Positions 1 through 7,755 of a DNA stretch of 64,000 nucleotides are shown piece by piece (position 1 is the stretch's first letter; every line of letters begins with the position of its first letter). The notes beneath the pieces were generated by a model. The model was not told the DNA's origin and made no database searches. It worked only from the letters and a program-made list of their open reading frames with translations. The stretch lies in the NCBI GenBank assembly GCA_017303635.1, contig JAFLCG010000001.1, forward strand, positions 558,001 through 622,000, read 5' to 3'. A program made the translations under genes and the position numbers. The stretch comes from Anaerolineae bacterium. Lineage in GTDB: Bacteria > Chloroflexota > Anaerolineae > Aggregatilineales > Phototrophicaceae.

Positions 1-510
1 ATGATGGCGTCCCCATCCCCAACTTTCGAAGTGCTATTGGGACAAACAAACTCAAGCACATTCGTTAGCATTGGAAACTATGCGCCAGGCTTTACGTTGC
101 CAACGCTAACCGGAGATACTATCACACTCTCCGATCTGAGAGGACAACCTGTTCTCATCAACTTCTGGGCAAGTTGGTGCCCGCCTTGTCGCGCGGAAAT
201 GCCTTTGCTTGTAACCGCATATGAGCGTTATGCGAGCGACGGACTCGTAATTCTCGGTCTCAATGTCACTGAGCAAGATAGTCTGGAAGCGATCAATACC
301 TTCGTTGAAGAGTTTGCAGTTCCATTTCCTATTCTACTGGATGAGCCAGGGCATGTAAGTAATGACTCTTATGGGTTAGTCGGCTTACCAATGAACGTAT
401 TTCTGGATCGAGAGGGCATTGTCAGACGTTTGGTTTTTGGTGCACTCAGTCCTGATGAAATCGATCCATACATTTCGGAGATATTGAACTCAGTGGAGGC
501 AAACTCATGA
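1..510 (+). CDS. TlpA/ResA-like thioredoxin-fold protein (5' end possibly cut by window)
   Basis: Thiol-disulfide oxidoreductase of the TlpA/ResA type, expected to act outside the cytoplasmic membrane in cytochrome c or copper-protein maturation. The redoxin fold covers about residues 25-165. It opens with APGFTLPTLTGD, carries the redox motif WCPPC (Cys60, Cys63) and has a cis-Pro-like segment VGLPMNVF. The window begins exactly at this ATG and no signal peptide or anchor precedes the domain, so the real start, with an export signal, may lie upstream of the window. The stop codon overlaps the ATG of the following DsbA-like gene (ATGA), which suggests translational coupling. The fold is certain; the exact partner protein is not. 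Confidence 0.85.
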   Translation: MMASPSPTFEVLLGQTNSSTFVSIGNYAPGFTLPTLTGDTITLSDLRGQPVLINFWASWCPPCRAEMPLLVTAYERYASDGLVILGLNVTEQDSLEAINTFVEEFAVPFPILLDEPGHVSNDSYGLVGLPMNVFLDREGIVRRLVFGALSPDEIDPYISEILNSVEANS

Positions 511-1316
511 GTAACTCCACTGATAGTCTCCACCAAACGAGTACTGAAACGAATGAAGTTTCCTCCACGGCAAGGACGCTTGTTGTCCCAAGGGCTTATA
601 TCACAAATGTTGTCATTGCGGTTGCCTTCTTTGCTCTCGGTGCGGCAACTGCAGGTTTTGTATTGAGCAACTCAGCACGGTCGGTCGAACAGATTATCAA
701 TCAAGCGGTTGCCGTCGCAGTCAATGAGAGTGATGAGGGGCAGGGAAGCCCATCTGCTGCAAACATCGAGAGCCCAGGTACTCGACTTGAAGTTAGTGTT
801 GACGATGACCCTTCAAACGGACCATTGGATGCACCGATAACAATTGTGGAGTTTAGTGACTTCAACTGCCCATACTGCGCTCGATTTCGCCGCGATACTC
901 TACCACTGATCCTTGAAAACTATGGTGATCAGGTTCGATTTGTCTACCGAGATTTCGCCATTCTGGGGCCATCTTCAGTTGACGCCGCTATTGCAAGTGA
1001 ATGTGCCGACGAGCAGTCCGCGTTCTGGTTTTATCATGATTTACTTTTCGAAAATCAGCGCAACTTCAATCGAGAAATGTTGATTGGTTACGCTCAACAG
1101 ATCGATCTCAGACTAGAAGAGTTTGCGAGTTGCCTGGACGATCCTGAAATAAGGACCGAGGTAATGGCGGACACCGAGGAAGCACAACGGTTAGGAGCTA
1201 CCGGCACGCCCACTTTCTTCATCAACGGTCGTCCATTGGTTGGCGCACAGCCCTTTGAGGTCTTTGCAAGCATTATTGATGACGAGTTGGCTGCACTAAC
1301 CGCTCCCAATCGCTGA
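507..1316 (+). CDS. Membrane-anchored DsbA-family thiol oxidoreductase
   Basis: DsbA/Thioredoxin_4-type disulfide oxidoreductase of 269 residues. A single membrane segment at about 31-53 anchors it, a low-complexity linker follows, and the thioredoxin fold begins near residue 100. The active site is CPYC (Cys121, Cys124), inside VEFSDFNCPYC. The cis-Pro loop near the C-terminus reads GATGTPTFFING, typical of the family. It is coupled to the TlpA-like gene before it by a 4-base overlap, with GGAGG ahead of the ATG. It probably forms or isomerises disulfides in exported proteins. A second DsbA-like protein lies at 28189-28860 beside a DsbB partner; this copy has no adjacent DsbB. Confidence 0.9.
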   Translation: MSNSTDSLHQTSTETNEVSSTARTLVVPRAYITNVVIAVAFFALGAATAGFVLSNSARSVEQIINQAVAVAVNESDEGQGSPSAANIESPGTRLEVSVDDDPSNGPLDAPITIVEFSDFNCPYCARFRRDTLPLILENYGDQVRFVYRDFAILGPSSVDAAIASECADEQSAFWFYHDLLFENQRNFNREMLIGYAQQIDLRLEEFASCLDDPEIRTEVMADTEEAQRLGATGTPTFFINGRPLVGAQPFEVFASIIDDELAALTAPNR

Positions 1317-1393
1317 ATACAGAAGCGCAGATATTCAATCAGTGCAGTGCAGTGCGCTTCGTTTGACTGTCAATATGTTGTTGAGGAATCGGC

Positions 1394-2008
1394 ATGAGTC
1401 AAAAATCCACCCCGCTAAAACACAAAAGAAACATCGATCTCCAATCCCGTCGTTGTTTGGGCATCGTGGTTACTTTTGAACGCCTATTCTTTAGTGGGAT
1501 CGTTCTATTCATTGTCGGCGCTTTCGTGGTGCTTGCGTTCAACGCCTGGCAAAACCGTATTGTTTCTATCGATAGTCTTTCACGTCGAGTCGGTTTACTC
1601 CGCAGCCACGAAGACAATGTTGGTTATGGGACTGGTGAGTTACCACCGATGGGTGGGACCCACAACCAAGTCTGGCAAAACTGCGGTGTCTACGAAACGC
1701 TGATTCGCAGCGATCTAGCCGTACATTCGCTGGAGCACGGTGCTGTCTGGATTACCTATCATCCGGAACTGCAACTAGAACAAGTGGAGAAATTACGCGA
1801 AATCACACGCGGCGGAAGTCATCGCCTGTTAAGTCCGTTTCCTGGTTTGGCAAGCCCCGTGGTAGTAACGGCATGGGGATATCAAGTGGAATTAAAGAAC
1901 GCTGATGACAGCCGTCTGATTGATTTTATCAATAACTACGAGCAAGGCACTGGGTCGCCGGAGCCTGGAGCACTTTGTTCTGGTGGAATAGGCGAACCAT
2001 TAAATTGA
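1394..2008 (+). CDS. DUF3105 domain protein, membrane anchored
   Basis: A 204-residue protein with a basic N-terminus, one membrane helix at about 30-52 and an extracytoplasmic domain matching the DUF3105 family. The family signature is visible as GGTHNQVWQNCGVYE followed by AVHSLEHGAVWITYHPEL. The paired His residues and two Cys (in QNCG and near the C-terminus, ALCSGG) could bind a metal or form a disulfide, but the family has no settled function. The start has GAGGAA at good spacing. Its place between thioredoxin-like genes and a cell-wall enzyme fits an envelope role. Confidence 0.8.
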   Translation: MSQKSTPLKHKRNIDLQSRRCLGIVVTFERLFFSGIVLFIVGAFVVLAFNAWQNRIVSIDSLSRRVGLLRSHEDNVGYGTGELPPMGGTHNQVWQNCGVYETLIRSDLAVHSLEHGAVWITYHPELQLEQVEKLREITRGGSHRLLSPFPGLASPVVVTAWGYQVELKNADDSRLIDFINNYEQGTGSPEPGALCSGGIGEPLN

Positions 2009-2084
2009 GTGGACAAAGGATACGCCAATTCACTGCAGTCATCCGCATAATAGGCAGCTCGTAGCAAGTTAAGCAGGCAAGTAA

Positions 2085-3770
2085 ATGGAAACTGGCAAAC
2101 GCAACCTACCAAAATCTGGCAACGCTCGTCAGCGTCACGAAGTGCGTCAGCAGCAGGCAACTCAGAAACTGAGACTGCACTCTCGCCATGCGGTTCGCGC
2201 AGCGATTGCCCCAACTTTTTTAGGCTGGGTTAGGTCGTTGCTCACGCATTGGAAACCATTGTTATTGCCGCATGTAAGAGTCATCATAATCGGGTTCATG
2301 CTATTGCTAGCGGTTGCTTTTGGAATACATATCGTATCTGGAGGTGTCTTCCTAAATATATGGTCACTGGGAGTGTCACTTGGGGGTTTCTCTCTAGATG
2401 AAGCCACCACTCGTCTGGTGGAAACCTGGCACGATGGCTATCAGATTGACATTGCAGATGGGGATCTCGTACAGGCGATTGCGCCGTCACAGTTAGGACT
2501 ACGACTGGATGCGCGCAGAACTGCTGAAGCCGCGCGCGCTGTCGCTCTGGCAGGGATTCCCTTTGGATACGATGTTCAGCCTATTGTACGCCTGGACACA
2601 GCAGTAGCTTTAGACTATCTGGAAGCACTCGCGCCAGAGGTGGCGATTCGCCCGTACAACGCCGGTTACGACTGGGATGGTGCTGAGTTTGTAAGTGTTC
2701 CGGGCAAAACAGGTCGCGAGCTTGATATCGAGCGAACACTGGCGCAACTTTCAGAAGATTTACCCGCTGTTATCAGTCGGCAGCGGTTCGAACTTGTTTT
2801 CCGCACTCTGCCTCCAGAAGTCGCCGACTCAAGTCGTTATTTCGAGACAGCCCATCTATTGGCAGCACAACCCTTTTCGATTAGCGCGTACGATCCTTAC
2901 ACCAATGAGACAGTCAATTGGACTATTCCCAGAGAGGACTTCGTCGATTGGTTGGAAGCGGAGATGGATGGGCTTGGTGTTCGAGAAGCGGAGATCGAGC
3001 TATTCCTCAATACCCAGACCAGAAGCATAAACCTCGCTGACGAAAACCGTTATCTTGACCGTGTGGAAGGACTGGAGCGCATTGAATTGGCGGTGCGCAG
3101 TACCCAGTCTTCTGTGTCCTTGCGCATACGCTACCGTGCAACCACTTACGTTGTGGTCGCCGGAGACACCGGTTACCGCATCGCTCGAAAGACGGGCATT
3201 CCCTTCAGTCAGATTGAGCAGGCAAATCCCGAGGTCGATCTCAGCGTGTTATCCCCCGGAGATGTCATCAATCTGCCTTCAAGGGATGTCACTGTACCGC
3301 TGGAGCCAATAGCATCGAAACGCATCGTGGTGAATCTGGACACTCAGTGGCTGCGCGCATTTGAGAATGGCGTGGAGGTATTTGGCTGGGCGATCTCGTC
3401 GGGTATTGAAAGCGCCCCGACCACTCCTGGCATTTATCAGATTCTGAGCCATGAGAATCCTGCCTACGGAAGCAGCTATCTCTTGTGCGAGGGTTCCGAA
3501 TGCGGACAGTGGGAAATGGAATGGTTCATGGGCATCTATGAAGTCGTGCCAGGTCTTATGAATGGCTTCCACGGTACGGTTCTTCTGCCCGATAACAGTC
3601 TTTTGGGAGATGGAAACGTCGGCGCACCTTATACGCTCGGCTGTATCATGTCTGGCAGTGCCGATGCGCAGCTCTTGTACGAATGGGCAGAGGAAGGCAC
3701 GATTGTTGAGATTATCTCCAGCGACTTTGAACCGCAAAGTGATCTTGGTCGAGTGATGGTCAACAGCTAA
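2085..3770 (+). CDS. L,D-transpeptidase (YkuD) with VanW-type N-terminal region and LysM
   Basis: A 561-residue cell-wall enzyme expected to cross-link or attach to peptidoglycan through L,D-transpeptidation. Order of parts: basic cytoplasmic tail, membrane helix near 63-88, repeats of the peptidoglycan-binding type found with VanW domains (about 100-340), one LysM motif near 353-400 (VVVAGDTGYRIARKTG ... PGDVINLPS), and a C-terminal YkuD domain. Catalytic candidates are His496 in GFHGT and Cys520 in TLGCIM. The usual SHGC motif is altered to TLGC, but the Cys is kept. The ribosome binding site is weak. It stands alone and is convergent with the methyltransferase gene, the two stops lying only 2 bases apart. 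Confidence 0.85.
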   Translation: METGKRNLPKSGNARQRHEVRQQQATQKLRLHSRHAVRAAIAPTFLGWVRSLLTHWKPLLLPHVRVIIIGFMLLLAVAFGIHIVSGGVFLNIWSLGVSLGGFSLDEATTRLVETWHDGYQIDIADGDLVQAIAPSQLGLRLDARRTAEAARAVALAGIPFGYDVQPIVRLDTAVALDYLEALAPEVAIRPYNAGYDWDGAEFVSVPGKTGRELDIERTLAQLSEDLPAVISRQRFELVFRTLPPEVADSSRYFETAHLLAAQPFSISAYDPYTNETVNWTIPREDFVDWLEAEMDGLGVREAEIELFLNTQTRSINLADENRYLDRVEGLERIELAVRSTQSSVSLRIRYRATTYVVVAGDTGYRIARKTGIPFSQIEQANPEVDLSVLSPGDVINLPSRDVTVPLEPIASKRIVVNLDTQWLRAFENGVEVFGWAISSGIESAPTTPGIYQILSHENPAYGSSYLLCEGSECGQWEMEWFMGIYEVVPGLMNGFHGTVLLPDNSLLGDGNVGAPYTLGCIMSGSADAQLLYEWAEEGTIVEIISSDFEPQSDLGRVMVNS

Positions 3771-3772
3771 CT

Positions 3773-4432
3773 TTACTCAGGCTTTCGACCTGTATACAGG
3801 CAAAGTGTTCCAAAAACGGTCAAATAGTGTCGTACCACGATAACTTCTTCCAAGCCACGCTGCTTCAAGAACGATGGTAAGAGTCCATTGACGTTATCTG
3901 ATGTCGTCGAAAAGCCATCGAGAATTTGTACTAGAAAGAAAAGTGACCTCATTGCCGGGTTTGTGGCTTTACCCCAATCGGCTAGGTGAAATTTACCACC
4001 GGGGCGCAAAACACGGAACACTTCGCTGACAGCACGAAGCTTATTTTCTCGGGAAAGATGATGAAACACGAGACTTGAAAACACATGGTCAAAACTGTTT
4101 TCTTCATAGGGTAAATTATGGACTAAGCCATAATCGAGATTAATGTCGATTCCGGTCTGAGATGCTTTCTGCCGCGCAATTGCAAGTATCTTTTCGTCGC
4201 CGTCAATGCCAACAACCTCAGCATTGGGTTGTGCCTGCTTAATCAAGAGCGTTAGTGTGCCTGTGCCACAGCCAAGGTCAAGGACACGCTGCCCAGGTTG
4301 AAGCGACGCAGTGCCGATCAGATGATTCTTGAATTCAGCTTCCCTTAGTGTCAGCCTTAAAAGTGGATCATACAAGGACGTGAGCCACCCGTATCGCAAT
4401 GCCGGAATGTACTTTGCTGATTTGTCTGCCAT
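3773..4432 (-). CDS. Class I SAM-dependent methyltransferase
   Basis: Small-molecule methyltransferase of the UbiE/Methyltransf_11 type, 219 residues from the chosen start. Motif I is VLDLGCGTGTL, followed by the acidic end of beta-2 (VVGIDGDE). The post-motif FDHVFSSLVFHHL and the phrase VLRPGGKFHLADWG are typical of the family. An upstream in-frame ATG at 4519 exists, but GGAGGACGAGTA directly precedes the ATG at 4432, which fixes the start there. The substrate cannot be read from the sequence. It is followed at a distance, on the same strand, by other minus genes and may be expressed alone. Confidence 0.85.
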   Translation of the reverse strand: MADKSAKYIPALRYGWLTSLYDPLLRLTLREAEFKNHLIGTASLQPGQRVLDLGCGTGTLTLLIKQAQPNAEVVGIDGDEKILAIARQKASQTGIDINLDYGLVHNLPYEENSFDHVFSSLVFHHLSRENKLRAVSEVFRVLRPGGKFHLADWGKATNPAMRSLFFLVQILDGFSTTSDNVNGLLPSFLKQRGLEEVIVVRHYLTVFGTLCLYTGRKPE

Positions 4433-4503
4433 TACTCGTCCTCCAAGCCCCAAGTACCACCATGACCGTTCCAAGTTGGGGCAGTGACCTCTTACAGACA
4501 AGA

Positions 4504-4992
4504 TTACCTCGGTGGCCAAATTCCAGTTGTTTCCTCAACTTGTGGCGAATCTCCACCCGAAACACGCCAGCCACGGGATGTTTGCATAATCGCTAAGTTT
4601 TGCGTGAATCGCACAGTAAATACTGCCGCGTTGCCGCGAATTACGCTCAGATGCATCTTGTAGCTTACTCTTGCAAGCCCACCTTCTTCATGGACTGCAA
4701 TCTCCTTAATGTCGAACGAGTGAATTTGCACGGACTCGCCGTTCAATTGGGTGACAAAAGACTTGAATGCATCAATTGTTTCTGCAAGCCCTGTGTCTTG
4801 AGCCCCTTCTTGAATAGTCGCGAAGTAATTATCAAGTACACTTGGATCTTCTCTATCAAAGCCTTCCAAGGCGGCTATTCTCATATCCTCAAGCAACCGT
4901 CGAATTTCATTTTCGGAGTTGCCACGTTGATTCAATACTGCGACTAGAACAATGGCGGCTCCAATACCGATTGCCAATGCCCATTTTTTCAT
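4504..4992 (-). CDS. Membrane-anchored protein with NTF2-like look, unknown function
   Basis: A 162-residue protein not assigned to a family with confidence. It begins MKKWALAIGIGAAIVLVAV, a signal or anchor helix. A helix rich in Glu/Arg follows (ENEIRRLLEDMRIAALEGF), then alternating strands ending in FTVRFTQNLAIMQTSRGWRV. This helix-then-sheet pattern resembles SnoaL/NTF2-like domains, which is inference only. GGAG precedes the ATG at 4992; an earlier ATG at 5016 has no ribosome site. A 7-bp inverted repeat (ATGGTTT/AAACCAT, 5015-5032) lies just upstream and could be an operator. Confidence 0.6.
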   Translation of the reverse strand: MKKWALAIGIGAAIVLVAVLNQRGNSENEIRRLLEDMRIAALEGFDREDPSVLDNYFATIQEGAQDTGLAETIDAFKSFVTQLNGESVQIHSFDIKEIAVHEEGGLARVSYKMHLSVIRGNAAVFTVRFTQNLAIMQTSRGWRVSGGDSPQVEETTGIWPPR

Positions 4993-5152
4993 GGCTATAC
5001 TCCAATCGATCAACATGGTTTGCCTAAACCATACTCTTGAGGTCGAACGAAGTGCAGCGCAATTCAGCTTACGAACGTACAGGCAATATGACGTGGTTAC
5101 TTCGTTCTTTCTCGTTCTCGGAAAGGCAACGCAGTTATTCCTTTACACCGCC

Positions 5153-6193
5153 TCACGCGAGAAAGGTACGTACCAATCCCAAAGCTTGGTCTGTTTTCTC
5201 GATGGATGCCGAAGCATCTTTCTCTATTCCAGTCAGTGCTCGAATGGCGTCAATGGTCTCAGGTACAACAATGGCTTGATTGTAAACTTGATAGTTGTAG
5301 AAGACCTCGTTACCAACAACTCTAAGCCCATCCGCCCATAACCCAACTTCCCACATATCTCCACGGGGCCGACCTAGATCTGACATCATTTCCAAAGTGC
5401 TGTTCAGGGCAACTATGCCATCGGAGATCTTGAGGAATGCGATGCGCGGTGCTGCGTGGAACGCAGCCAATACTTCTTCTTTGGTAGCGTTACGGGTCAT
5501 TTCCACACTCCATGCATGCAGATGGCTGGTCGTGTGAGCAGCAACAACTGCCGTGGTAACGACATCCAAATCGGGAATGACCGTTTGTGCGTCAGGCCCC
5601 TGATGCGATGGGATGTCTTTTTCGGGAACCACGGTGTTCATAACTCCACTATGGTCCGATTCCCAAGGGTCTGTTGCTCGCCTAATCAATACACCGCGCG
5701 CTTTCTTGAGAAGTCCCGCGTTCTTGAGAGCACCTAACGTACGGACAATACTTGTAGTATTGCATGACACCACCCGTGTCACGTCCAGCCCGATGGCTGA
5801 GGCATAATTCGCCTGAGCTACAAACGAATGTCCCGTGAGGCTATGCTTTTCCCCGCCTTGAAAAATAGACTTCACTCCGGCAGCGCGGTATGTCTCAAGA
5901 TTGGTTGCTGCCACCTTTTTAGGAGTAGCATCAACCATGACATCAACCTGATGTAATAGGTCAGTGAGTTGCCCGACGAGTGGTAGTCCGCCGCTTCGCA
6001 TCTGATCAGCTGCCTCAGGGGTTGAGGCGAATAGAGGATATCCTTTTTCGTAAGCAACTTTGACTCGCCAATCAGTGACAACATCCGAAATTCCAACGAG
6101 TTGCATATCGTCTTGAGCCGCCACCGCGTCAGCGATACGTTTCCCAATCACTCCATAACCATTGACAGCTACTCTCACGGTTTTCGAAGACAT
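5153..6193 (-). CDS. Type II (archaeal-type) glyceraldehyde-3-phosphate dehydrogenase
   Basis: Phosphorylating NAD(P)-dependent GAPDH of the class II family best known from archaea, interconverting glyceraldehyde-3-phosphate and 1,3-bisphosphoglycerate in glycolysis or gluconeogenesis. The Rossmann start VAVNGYGVIGKRIADAV, the class II insertion with YPLFA, and the catalytic cysteine in VVSCNTT (Cys144) are all present. The length, 346 residues, is normal. The start at 6193 is set by AGGAGGCAAA; the ATG at 6223 is too early. Type II GAPDH is uncommon in bacteria and known in some Chloroflexota, which is one reason for suggesting that host. It is out of theme with the metal genes around it. 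Confidence 0.9.
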   Translation of the reverse strand: MSSKTVRVAVNGYGVIGKRIADAVAAQDDMQLVGISDVVTDWRVKVAYEKGYPLFASTPEAADQMRSGGLPLVGQLTDLLHQVDVMVDATPKKVAATNLETYRAAGVKSIFQGGEKHSLTGHSFVAQANYASAIGLDVTRVVSCNTTSIVRTLGALKNAGLLKKARGVLIRRATDPWESDHSGVMNTVVPEKDIPSHQGPDAQTVIPDLDVVTTAVVAAHTTSHLHAWSVEMTRNATKEEVLAAFHAAPRIAFLKISDGIVALNSTLEMMSDLGRPRGDMWEVGLWADGLRVVGNEVFYNYQVYNQAIVVPETIDAIRALTGIEKDASASIEKTDQALGLVRTFLA

Positions 6194-6335
6194 TTTGCCT
6201 CCTGTACGAAACGCTTTATTCAAGTGAATACTTTATGAGCCTACAAGGCAAAGAACAGCATGTGTAGCGCCATATGGCGTGTTTGGCATCGGGCAAGTTG
6301 CTTACCTCCCAACACACTCAAAATAGTGAATGCAA

Positions 6336-6528
6336 TCATAACCAATGCTCTTCTGGTTCATCTTCATCCGGGTTGCCGATTGGATAACTGATGCGCTGAA
6401 AGCCGTGATTGCGATCAAGCAATTTGGCGCATTCGTACCGGGCAAAATGGCGGTCTTGTTCGATGCAGGGAAGGAATAAAATAATCAACTCGGTAAGCTT
6501 TGTGACTCGCCTTTTTGAGTCCTCAAGT
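6336..6528 (-). pseudogene. Possible gene remnant with no start codon
   Basis: Between the GAPDH gene and the superoxide dismutase gene the minus strand stays open for about 63 codons and reads like natural protein (for example CIEQDRHFARYECAKLLDRN and a Pro/Asp/Glu-rich tail). There is no ATG or GTG, only an internal TTG, so this may be the 3' remnant of a deleted gene. The plus strand of the same stretch also has a 44-codon ATG frame (6345-6479), so strand and coding status are both uncertain. Nothing else is visible in the 6194-6582 gap. Confidence 0.3.
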
Positions 6529-6582
6529 TCTCAGCTAGTCCAAGCGTAACCGTAACGACCAATGGTTACTAGAGGAGTGTAA

Positions 6583-7188
6583 GTGAACATGAAGTGGTTA
6601 TTGAGTCTCTCTGCGATAACTTTCTTGAGTCTTTGGCTATTTGTGGCTATTAGCGATGCTCAGGAAGTCCCAAGCGAGCTAGTTGCCTTTATCACGAATA
6701 CCGAAGGAGATGAGATCGGCACTATTTCATTTGGAGAAGTAACGGATGAGATAATTCGCAATATGGACTTGCCAAAAGAGACCAGTAGAAGCATTTTGAT
6801 TATGGTGCGAGTGGAGGGACTAACACCTGGTTTTCATGGCTTACACATCCACAGTGTTGGCGTGTGTGAACCGTCAGATGAGCGGGCATTTGCGTCTAGT
6901 GGTGGTCACTTGGCTCTTGAGGGACAACGACATCCCGATCATGCAGGAGACCTTCCATCCCTTCTTGTACTGGAGGATGGTGTAGCTGTTTCGATGTTTG
7001 TGACAGATCGCTTTACACTGGAAGATCTGGTGGACCTAGACGGTAGCGCCGTCATTGTGCATGCAACCGCTGATAACTTTGCTAACATCCCTGTAGACCG
7101 TTACGACCCCCTTGCAGACGAGATAACTCTGACTAATGGAGACTCGGGTGGACGTGTGGCCTGTGGCGTTATCGCTGAAGCACCCTAA
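6583..7188 (+). CDS. Exported Cu/Zn superoxide dismutase
   Basis: Copper-zinc superoxide dismutase that would destroy superoxide outside the cytoplasm. A signal peptide occupies about residues 1-26 (ending ISDAQ). The copper ligands sit in GLHIHSVGVC, the zinc loop in GGHLAL ... HPDHAGDLP, and the last copper His in VIVHATADN. The C-terminal GDSGGRVACGVI carries the partner Cys of the structural disulfide. The likely start is GTG at 6583, six bases after AGAGGAG; an ATG two codons later is the alternative. At 201 residues it is slightly longer than usual because of a hydrophilic N-terminal segment. It fits the copper/redox theme of the cargo. Confidence 0.9.
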   Translation: MNMKWLLSLSAITFLSLWLFVAISDAQEVPSELVAFITNTEGDEIGTISFGEVTDEIIRNMDLPKETSRSILIMVRVEGLTPGFHGLHIHSVGVCEPSDERAFASSGGHLALEGQRHPDHAGDLPSLLVLEDGVAVSMFVTDRFTLEDLVDLDGSAVIVHATADNFANIPVDRYDPLADEITLTNGDSGGRVACGVIAEAP

Positions 7189-7217
7189 GTGACCCTCCAA
7201 GTATCTTGACTCGGTCC

Positions 7218-7262
7218 TCGAGGGCTTTACCAGTGCAAGTGTGCGTTTGGCAAAGCCCTCGA
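7218..7262. terminator. Stem-loop between convergent genes
   Basis: Perfect 11-bp arms TCGAGGGCTTT (7218-7228) and AAAGCCCTCGA (7252-7262) around a 23-base loop lie between the convergent superoxide dismutase and CBM48-like genes. The T tract is poor on both strands, so termination activity is inferred mainly from position. Confidence 0.5.
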
Positions 7263-7278
7263 ATTAACGCTGAAACAT

Positions 7279-7581
7279 CTACTGCGAGCTCGTGACAACG
7301 ACACAGTTTTCCTCACCATAGCCGTTAGGGACATAGAGGTCAGCGTGCAAGTCATTGCACCAAGTTTCGCCATTGACGAGATAGCGAAACTCATACTGAT
7401 GATCTGATTTCAAATCGAGTGATACTTGCCAGGTGTTGTTTGGTTGACGTATTAGTGGATGCGTTGTCTGCCAATCATTGAATTCGCCGACCAGATGCAC
7501 TGTCTCAGCATCTGACTCAAGTGGCAGCACGAAAGTCACTTTGATCGAGTCGGCTTTTCTCGAACGTTCCTTAACTAGCAT
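7279..7581 (-). CDS. CBM48/AMPK-glycogen-binding-like small protein
   Basis: A 100-residue single-domain protein of the early-set (E-set) CBM48 type that binds glycogen or related glucans in isoamylases and AMPK beta subunits. The signature VHLVGEFNDWQTTHPL and the later HQYEFRYLVNGETWCND are clear. No catalytic domain is attached; free-standing forms of this length exist and their role is not well defined. The start at 7581 follows GGAGGTGTAGAA; the ATG at 7596 precedes that ribosome site and is rejected. It is transcribed towards the superoxide dismutase terminator. Confidence 0.8.
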   Translation of the reverse strand: MLVKERSRKADSIKVTFVLPLESDAETVHLVGEFNDWQTTHPLIRQPNNTWQVSLDLKSDHQYEFRYLVNGETWCNDLHADLYVPNGYGEENCVVVTSSQ

Positions 7582-7755
7582 TTCTACACCTCCCATTCCG
7601 ATAACTTGAGCTTAGTCCACAAAAAGCAACTGTTGTAAGCGCAATGTTGCTCACTTTGGATACGCCGTTTAGCGGGGTACCAACAGATGGAATAGCGCTT
7701 ACGAGGCTCTTGGCAAACCAGTATTCTTGGAGAAGGCTAAAGAGGAGTCACCATA

